Below are positions 58,667 through 64,000 of a stretch of 64,000 nt of DNA, one piece after another. The first letter of the stretch is position 1, and every line of letters begins with the position of its first letter. This DNA is from Polaromonas sp. Its GTDB lineage: Bacteria; Pseudomonadota; Gammaproteobacteria; Burkholderiales; Burkholderiaceae_C. The position numbers were made by a program, and so were the translations under genes. Location of the stretch: contig NZ_JAAFGZ010000020.1 of the NCBI RefSeq assembly GCF_010365105.1, positions 1 through 64,000 on the forward strand, given 5' to 3'. The notes beneath the pieces were generated by a model. It was not told the DNA's origin. It did not search any database and worked only from the letters and a program-made list of their open reading frames with translations.

Positions 58667-58678
58667 CGAGACCACTGC

Positions 58679-59449
58679 ATGTATTTGATTCCTGTTTCCG
58701 CTTTTGCCGACAACTACCTGTGGCTGCTGCATGACGGCAAGCGCGCCCTGGTGGTGGACCCTGGCGACCCCGAGCCGGTATTGCGCGCACTGCAAGCATC
58801 CCAACTGCAACTGGAATCAATTCTAGTCACGCACCACCATGCGGATCACACCGGCGGCGTTGATGCATTGCGCCAGGCAACCGGCGCCACGGTATATGGA
58901 CCGGCCACCGAACGCATACCGGCGCCCTTCCAGCCGCTGCGCGAGGGCGATCGGGTTACGACCCTCGGCCTGGATTTCCAGGTACTGGAAGTGCCAGGCC
59001 ACACCGCAGGACATATTGCCTTCTACACCCCGGACATGGACGGTCATCCGCTGCTTTTTTGTGGCGACACACTTTTTTCAGGAGGTTGTGGCCGGTTGTT
59101 TGAAGGAACGCCAGCGCAAATGCTGGCATCGCTTGACAAGCTCGGCGCATTGCCGGATACAACCCGTGTCTGCTGCGCGCACGAGTACACCCTGGCCAAT
59201 TTGCGCTTTGCGCTTGCTGTTGAGCCTGATAATGCGCATCTGGCAGCGTATGAAAAGCATTGCCGCCAGTTGCGAGAACAGGGCATGCCGACCCTGCCCA
59301 GTTCCATCGGACAGGAAATCCTGATCAATCCTTTTTTACGTACACGGCAAGCCACCATCATGGCTGCTGTTCACCACTTTGATGCGTCAACCCATGACGA
59401 CACCACTGTATTTGCCGCCCTGCGGCAATGGAAAAACCAATTCAAATGA
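58679..59449 (+). CDS. gloB: Hydroxyacylglutathione hydrolase (glyoxalase II)
   Basis: Metallo-beta-lactamase-fold enzyme hydrolysing S-lactoylglutathione to lactate and glutathione in methylglyoxal detoxification. 256 residues. Dinuclear metal motif THHHADHTGG near residue 52, further ligands in PGHTAGHIAFY, FCGDTLFSGGCGRLFEG and CCAHEYTLANLRFA. Its stop overlaps the mltD start. Confidence 0.97.
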   Translation: MYLIPVSAFADNYLWLLHDGKRALVVDPGDPEPVLRALQASQLQLESILVTHHHADHTGGVDALRQATGATVYGPATERIPAPFQPLREGDRVTTLGLDFQVLEVPGHTAGHIAFYTPDMDGHPLLFCGDTLFSGGCGRLFEGTPAQMLASLDKLGALPDTTRVCCAHEYTLANLRFALAVEPDNAHLAAYEKHCRQLREQGMPTLPSSIGQEILINPFLRTRQATIMAAVHHFDASTHDDTTVFAALRQWKNQFK

Positions 59450-61023
59450 GACTCGTCCCTCGAAACGCACCGCTTTCCTTTTTCCCTTCCCATTCTTTTT
59501 CCTTACGCGGCTTTCGGCTTGTTTCGCTGGTGTTTGTGCTGGTGATGGCCGTGCTGGCAGGTTGCGCCACACAGCCTCCAGGCCTGCCGGACGATCCGGT
59601 GCTGTCCACCGGGCCGGGGACTGTCCCGGGCCAGAGGATTCCAGCCGGTCCGCTGCGCGCCATTACCCCGGGCCAGGTGAATTCCTTCCCGATAGCATCC
59701 ACCGAGCCGCCCAAGGAACTTTGGGACCGGATTCGCCGGGGATTTGCCATGCCCGACTTGCAAAATGAACTGGTAACCGACCGCGAGCAATGGTATGCCA
59801 GCCGACCGGATTACATCCAGCGCATGACCGAGCGCTCCAGCAAATACCTGTTTCACATCGTCGAGGAACTGGAGCGTCGCCAGATGCCGACCGAGCTGGC
59901 GCTGCTCCCTTTCATTGAAAGCGCCTTCAACCCGCAGGCAGTGTCCAGCGCCAAGGCGGCGGGCATGTGGCAGTTCATGCCGGCGACCGGAAAATATTTT
60001 GCACTCAAGCAAAACGATTTCAGGGATGACCGCCGCGACGTACTGGCGTCGACACGGGCAGCGCTGGACTACCTGCAAAAACTTTACGGCATGTTCGGCG
60101 ACTGGCACCTGGCACTTGCCGCGTACAACTGGGGCGAAGGCAGCGTGAGCCGGGCCATTGCCAAAAACCAGAAGGCCGGGCTGGGAACCACTTATGACGA
60201 GCTCAATATGCCGGCGGAAACCCGCCTTTATGTACCCAAGCTTCAGGCAGTAAAAAATATCGTTGCCAATCCAAAAGCGTTCAGCACCGAACTGCCGTTG
60301 ATTGAAAACCATCCGTATTTCCAGCAAGTGCAGATCACGCGGGATATTGACGTCGCCCTGGCGGCACGTCTGGCAGATGTTGAAATTGACGTGTTCAAGG
60401 CGCTCAATCCTTCCGCCCGCCGCCCGGTCATTTTGGCATCGGGAACGCCGCAGATCTTGCTGCCCTGGGACAACGCGCTTGTGTTCCAACGCAACTTCGA
60501 CGCCTATACCCAAGGCCAATATGCAAGCTGGACCGCGTGGACAGCGCCCAGCACCATGAACGTCACGGAGGCAGCGCGGCACACCGGAATGAACGAATCC
60601 GATCTGCGCAGCATGAACAACATTCCGCCGCGCATGCTCATCAAGGCCGGCTCGACGCTGGTCGTGCCGCGCACGGCCCAGATGAACGAGGACGTCAGCA
60701 GCCAGGTTGCGGACAATGCCCAGGTATCGCTGGCGCCTGAAATCACCACTCGCCGCACAACGGTCAAGGCGCGCAAGGGCGAGTCGGTTGCCAGCATTGC
60801 GGGGCGCTACGGCCTGACAGCGGCCAGCGTCGCCAGCTGGAACAGCGTCAGTGCCGGAGCCGCTTTCAAGCAAGGCCATCAGGTCGTGCTGTATCTGCCA
60901 ATCACCGCGCGCGCCATGACCAGCAATGTGCACAGAAGGTCCGCACCATCCAGGGGAAAAACCGCTGTCCAGGCCAACAGGCGCGACACTGGTAAGGCGG
61001 TGGTCAAGTCAAGAAGAAAGTAA
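59446..61023 (+). CDS. mltD: Membrane-bound lytic transglycosylase D
   Basis: Cleaves peptidoglycan glycan strands with formation of 1,6-anhydro-MurNAc. 525 residues if the ATG overlapping the gloB stop (59446) is used; 59428 is also possible. A lipoprotein-type signal ends in LAGC (VLVMAVLAGCATQPP). The SLT domain has catalytic Glu in LLPFIESAFNPQAVSSAKAAGMW and NWGEG. Two LysM-like modules follow (MNVTEAARHTGMNE...; VKARKGESVASIAGRYGL...), then a basic tail. The gloB-mltD adjacency also occurs in E. coli. Confidence 0.95.
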   Translation: MRLVPRNAPLSFFPSHSFSLRGFRLVSLVFVLVMAVLAGCATQPPGLPDDPVLSTGPGTVPGQRIPAGPLRAITPGQVNSFPIASTEPPKELWDRIRRGFAMPDLQNELVTDREQWYASRPDYIQRMTERSSKYLFHIVEELERRQMPTELALLPFIESAFNPQAVSSAKAAGMWQFMPATGKYFALKQNDFRDDRRDVLASTRAALDYLQKLYGMFGDWHLALAAYNWGEGSVSRAIAKNQKAGLGTTYDELNMPAETRLYVPKLQAVKNIVANPKAFSTELPLIENHPYFQQVQITRDIDVALAARLADVEIDVFKALNPSARRPVILASGTPQILLPWDNALVFQRNFDAYTQGQYASWTAWTAPSTMNVTEAARHTGMNESDLRSMNNIPPRMLIKAGSTLVVPRTAQMNEDVSSQVADNAQVSLAPEITTRRTTVKARKGESVASIAGRYGLTAASVASWNSVSAGAAFKQGHQVVLYLPITARAMTSNVHRRSAPSRGKTAVQANRRDTGKAVVKSRRK

Positions 61024-61058
61024 TTTCCGGCGATTGAATGACGACGAATCCGGCGGCA

Positions 61059-61211
61059 TCAAATCCGCAGCGAGCCGGTTCCAAACAGGCCGATCAGTCC
61101 GATGACGATCAGGTACACGGCGACAATAGAATTCAGCAGCCGTGGGATCAGCAGGATCAGAATGCCTGCGATCAACGCGACGATTGGACCAATGCTCATG
61201 TGAAGATTCAT
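61059..61211 (-). CDS. DUF3096-type small membrane protein (50 aa)
   Basis: A 50-codon gene with ribosome site GGGAGC 6 nt before the ATG at 61211. The product starts MNLHMSIGPIVALIAGILI and continues LLIPRLLNSIVAVYLIVIGL, ending GLFGTGSLRI: two membrane segments joined by the LIPRLLN turn typical of DUF3096. Convergent with mltD. Function unknown; such proteins are common and often overlooked because of size. Confidence 0.82.
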   Translation of the reverse strand: MNLHMSIGPIVALIAGILILLIPRLLNSIVAVYLIVIGLIGLFGTGSLRI

Positions 61212-61393
61212 AGTTGCTCCCTGGATATTTATGGTTTAAAAGTGTAATCACAGCCCAAAACTGGACTGCACGGACATTTCACCAGAAACTTTAGACAGCC
61301 GCGTCGATGCAGGCGTCATGACGGCACGAATAGTTTGCAATCGTTTCAACAGACCGTCTCCAGACGGGTCCGTCATTCCCAGCGCGTGCTGCC

Positions 61394-62470
61394 TCAGGCC
61401 TTGAAACGCTCCTTGGCCCGCTGTGCAAACTCGTTGGTGTAAGTTTTTGACAGGTCAATCCTGCCAGGTTTGACGCTTGCGTCAAAACCGGCGATCGCCT
61501 TCAGGGCGGTACGGGGCGCTTCATCCGCCAGGATGCCGTCGAGCGAAATGGATTCGCGCACCTTGTTGAACGAGGCAATATACAGACCCCTGTCACCCAG
61601 CAGGTAATTTTCGGGAACAGTCTTGATGATATCCCCAGGTCCCGCCGTTTGAAGCCATTTCAGGCCGCGCACCATGGCATTTGCCAGCGCCTGGCAGGTG
61701 TTGGGATTTTTTCGGACGAAATCGATTGGCGCAAACAGGCAGGCCGCAGGCATCGGTCCTCCAAACAGTTCAGTCGTTCCCTTGAGGGTGCGGGCGTCAC
61801 TGATGATCCGGACTTCGCCTTTTTGCTCCAGGATGGTCATGAACGGGTCGGTGTGGCTCATGGCATCCACCTGGCCTGAACGCAGCGCGGCCAGGGCACC
61901 TTCTCCCTCACCTACTTCCAGAAAACCCACATCGCTGGCTCGCAGGCCGCCTTGGGCCAACACCATGGAAGCCATCAGGGCGCTTGCGCTTTCCAGCGCA
62001 GCAACGCCGACTTTCCTGCCCTTGAGTTCGGCGATCGATTTGTAGCGCGGTAGACTTCGGGTCGAAATCCCGAATGCGATCTGGGGCGCCCTGCCGAGCA
62101 GCACAAACGACTGGACCATCTGCTGGGCAGACTGGAGGCGGATGATGTGCTCGAAGCCCGCCAGACAGATATTGGCTGATTTTCCCATCATCGCCTGCAC
62201 GGCCTGTGTTGCGCTTTCATGGTCACTGATGCCAACGGTAAGGCCTTCCGACCGGAAATAACCCAGTTGCTCTGCAATGGTCAGGGGAAGACTGTAAAAA
62301 GCAGCCTTGTTACCTGCTGCAATGGTGATTTTCCGGATCTCAGGCTGTCCTTGGGCATGCAAGGTGGGCCAGACCAGTGTTGCTGCCGCCAATACGCTGC
62401 CGCCAGTAAACATCCGCCTGGACAGTCGGGGGAGTCGTTCAATACCCATTTTTTTCTTTTCGGTAGCCAT
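61394..62470 (-). CDS. NMT1/SsuA-type substrate-binding protein with Tat-like signal
   Basis: About 358 residues. A twin-arginine export signal (LSRRMFTGGSVLAAATLVWPTLHAQ) precedes a periplasmic binding domain: ITIAAGNKAAFYSLPLTIAEQLGYFRSEGLTV, GKSANICLAGFEHIIRLQ, KGRKVGVAALESASALM. This class binds nitrate, sulfonates, taurine or pyrimidine precursors for ABC importers. No ATPase or permease gene lies adjacent. Start uncertain: ATG at 62515, 62470 or 62449. Confidence 0.82.
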   Translation of the reverse strand: MATEKKKMGIERLPRLSRRMFTGGSVLAAATLVWPTLHAQGQPEIRKITIAAGNKAAFYSLPLTIAEQLGYFRSEGLTVGISDHESATQAVQAMMGKSANICLAGFEHIIRLQSAQQMVQSFVLLGRAPQIAFGISTRSLPRYKSIAELKGRKVGVAALESASALMASMVLAQGGLRASDVGFLEVGEGEGALAALRSGQVDAMSHTDPFMTILEQKGEVRIISDARTLKGTTELFGGPMPAACLFAPIDFVRKNPNTCQALANAMVRGLKWLQTAGPGDIIKTVPENYLLGDRGLYIASFNKVRESISLDGILADEAPRTALKAIAGFDASVKPGRIDLSKTYTNEFAQRAKERFKA

Positions 62471-62581
62471 GCGTTTCAGCATATCGAGCCCGAAAAAAAA
62501 TCGCATCGGGGTCATCCCGTGCAGGTTGGTGTCAAAGCTCGCGTCTTTGTAACGGGAGGTGATTTCCTAATATAAAACCTG

Positions 62582-62995
62582 TCAGCGGAAGCCGGAAAAA
62601 AGGATGCCGATGTTGATGAAAAATGCAAGCGCCCAAATGATGGAGCGCGCATTGGCCCTGTTGCCAACATAGAGCGCGATATAGACGATGCGCAACGCGA
62701 CAAACAGCACAGCAAGCATGTCGAGCCGTGCCTGACTGGCCTGGAGTTGGTGGGCAATGATGACTGCTGCAAAAAAGAAGGGAATGGACTCGAAGGTGTT
62801 GGCCTGCGCCGCATTGGCGCGCCCGCGCCAGTCAGTCTGACGCGCCAGCCAGGCCCGGGGATCGTTGTTGTCGTAACCACCTTTTGCCGGAGCGATTCGC
62901 ATCAATCCGAATTTGGCAATGCCGGCGCAAACAATAGGCAGCAAGGCGGCCACCAGAACACACCAGTAGGCGATCGTGAAATGTTCAAGCGTCAT
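62582..62995 (-). CDS. MAPEG-family membrane protein
   Basis: 137 residues from MTLEHFTIAYWCVLVAALLP (ribosome site AGGATT). Four membrane helices; the MAPEG pattern is seen in DPRAWLARQTDWRGRANAAQANTFESIPFFFAAVI and LRIVYIALYVGNRANARSIIW. Family members in eukaryotes conjugate glutathione or make eicosanoids; in bacteria the role is mostly unknown. It lies 48 bp after recR. Confidence 0.9.
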   Translation of the reverse strand: MTLEHFTIAYWCVLVAALLPIVCAGIAKFGLMRIAPAKGGYDNNDPRAWLARQTDWRGRANAAQANTFESIPFFFAAVIIAHQLQASQARLDMLAVLFVALRIVYIALYVGNRANARSIIWALAFFINIGILFSGFR

Positions 62996-63043
62996 GAGAA
63001 TCCTTTTTTTGATGCCTGGCAGCGGCACTGGCTGCCTGCAGGC

Positions 63044-63670
63044 TTAACGTCGGTCGGTCAGTGCGTGGGCAATCGTTCCCAGGTCCACATATTCCAGTTC
63101 GCTACCCACCGGCACGCCGCGCGCGAGGCGGGTGACCTGCATGTTGCGGCTTTTGAGCGCCTGGCCGATTACATGCGCCGTGGCCTCGCCTTCAGCGGTG
63201 AAATTCGTCGCCAAAATGACTTCCTGAACTTCGCGGTCAGCAGCCGGCAGGAGTTCTCCGCTGTCGTCGCGGGGCGCCACGCGGTCGAACAACTTTTGCA
63301 GGCCGATGTCGTTCGGGCCAATGCCGTCCAGCGGGCTGAGCTTGCCCATCAGCACGAAATACAGGCCCCGGTAGGCCAGTGTCCGCTCCAGCGCCGCCTG
63401 ATCCGCCGGGGTTTCCACGACGCAAAGCTTGCTGCGGTCGCGCTGCGGATTGGTGCAGGTCACACAAACCTCCTGCTCGGTCAGGGTGTTGCACAGCGCG
63501 CAATGCCCGATGCTCTGCACCGCATGGTCCAGCGCCCGTGCAATCTGCAAGGCACCAGGCCTGTCGTGCTGCAGCAGGTGAAAGGCCATGCGCGCTGCCG
63601 ACTTGGCACCCACGCCAGGCAGCTTGCGCAAGGCCTGGGTCAGGCCGTCAAGGGCATCGGAGGGGATCAT
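63044..63670 (-). CDS. recR: Recombination protein RecR
   Basis: Acts with RecF/RecO to load RecA on gapped DNA. 208 residues. N-terminal helix-hairpin-helix ([24 protein letters not shown]), C4 zinc finger ([16 protein letters not shown]), Toprim domain ([16 protein letters not shown] ... [17 protein letters not shown]) and Walker-like C-terminus. Follows the ybaB-type gene by 85 bp, the classic dnaX-ybaB-recR order. Confidence 0.97.
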   Translation of the reverse strand: MIPSDALDGLTQALRKLPGVGAKSAARMAFHLLQHDRPGALQIARALDHAVQSIGHCALCNTLTEQEVCVTCTNPQRDRSKLCVVETPADQAALERTLAYRGLYFVLMGKLSPLDGIGPNDIGLQKLFDRVAPRDDSGELLPAADREVQEVILATNFTAEGEATAHVIGQALKSRNMQVTRLARGVPVGSELEYVDLGTIAHALTDRR

Positions 63671-63755
63671 TTATGGATTGGGTCGAAGAATTTGATCAGT
63701 TGGGGACCGAGCGAAGGGGCGCTGCGCGCGTGCGTCGGTCCGTCCCGCAAAAAAA

Positions 63756-64000
63756 CTAGAAAGGAAACTTCATGCCGCCCGGCAGCGCCGGCATGCCCGC
63801 CGTGAGCTTGCCCATTTTTTCCTGGCTGACTTCCTCGGCCTTGCGCACGGCGGCATTGAAGGCGGCAGCCACCAGGTCTTCCAGCATGTCCTTGTCTTCC
63901 GTCAGCAGGCTGGGATCGATCTCGATGCGCTTGACATCATGCTTGCATGTCATGGTGACTTTCACCAATCCGGCGCCGGCATCAGCCGTGACTTCGACAA
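63756..64000 (-). CDS. ybaB: YbaB/EbfC nucleoid-associated protein (partial)
   Basis: The 3' part of a gene running off the right edge; the 5' end is missing. Visible product: [20 protein letters not shown] then [22 protein letters not shown] and a C-terminus ending [11 protein letters not shown]. This is the C-terminal half of the small YbaB/EbfC DNA-binding protein, normally between dnaX and recR. The first ATG inside the fragment (63968) is not the true start. Confidence 0.93.
   Translation of the reverse strand, partial: VEVTADAGAGLVKVTMTCKHDVKRIEIDPSLLTEDKDMLEDLVAAAFNAAVRKAEEVSQEKMGKLTAGMPALPGGMKFPF

Noticed and set aside
61009..61251. An 80-codon minus-strand frame over the DUF3096 gene
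   Set aside because: Arg/His/Asp-rich product in another frame; the 50-codon frame has the membrane-protein pattern and a ribosome site.

Overview
The window is about 60% GC and densely packed. It looks like the chromosome of a betaproteobacterium of the order Burkholderiales, most likely Comamonadaceae close to Polaromonas. This rests on inference from several traits: a Bug/TctC-type periplasmic binding protein, a sigma factor/DUF3619/DUF3106/RDD cluster next to ilvI, the Aat-Bpt pair, and two short dispersed repeat families of a kind I associate with that family. No database search was run. There are no rRNA or tRNA genes, CRISPR arrays, phages or insertion sequences. Nearly all genes are recognisable housekeeping or metabolic genes.

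Layout. 1-9232 (minus strand) is a tightly spaced run: yebC, purD, hemF, nadD, rsfS, rlmH, maf, rng, a polysaccharide deacetylase and a glycosyltransferase. 9325-14034 (plus) carries a HerA-like ATPase, upp, the N-degron transferases aat and bpt, and an IclR regulator. 14167-21763 (minus) holds a PBP7-type endopeptidase and the branched-chain amino acid block ilvI-ilvH-ilvC-pssA-leuA. leuA is preceded by a 17-codon leader peptide rich in Leu codons and a terminator, that is, a classical attenuator. 22090-25505 (plus) holds a sigma factor module, dgkA and a LOG-family gene. 25512-27624 (minus) has glnB and nadE. 27661-31502 (plus) holds a GNAT-like protein interrupted in frame by repeat DNA, two little-known proteins and an alpha/beta hydrolase.

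31545-36634 (minus) encodes a giant CheB-CheR-PAS-histidine kinase-receiver hybrid and a small companion. Soluble and membrane pyrophosphatases (ppa, hppA) lie back to back at 37043-40131. An orphan ATPase follows. 41406-48345 is an inducible-looking sugar-acid catabolic cluster: a GntR regulator diverging from a dehydratase, an RraA-like protein, a Bug protein, an aldehyde dehydrogenase and an SDR. Its promoter has a perfect 16-bp palindrome exactly filling the -35/-10 spacer. 48467-51815 is moaA-mobA-moeA (molybdenum cofactor). 52571-57113 is an RND efflux pump with its adaptor. 57295-61023 is rnhA-methyltransferase/gloB-mltD, the same neighbourhood as in E. coli. The end carries a 50-residue DUF3096 protein, a Tat-type binding protein, a MAPEG protein, recR and the 3' part of a ybaB/ebfC gene cut by the window edge.

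The most notable signals are the leu attenuator, repeat DNA that has become coding sequence inside the GNAT-like gene and moeA (and probably purD and nadD), a strong terminator hairpin in the 5' leader of ppa, and the operator-in-spacer promoter of the sugar-acid cluster. I found no clear candidate for a wholly new multi-gene system. The least understood modules are the sigma/DUF3619/DUF3106/RDD set and the giant chemotaxis-like hybrid kinase with its companion.
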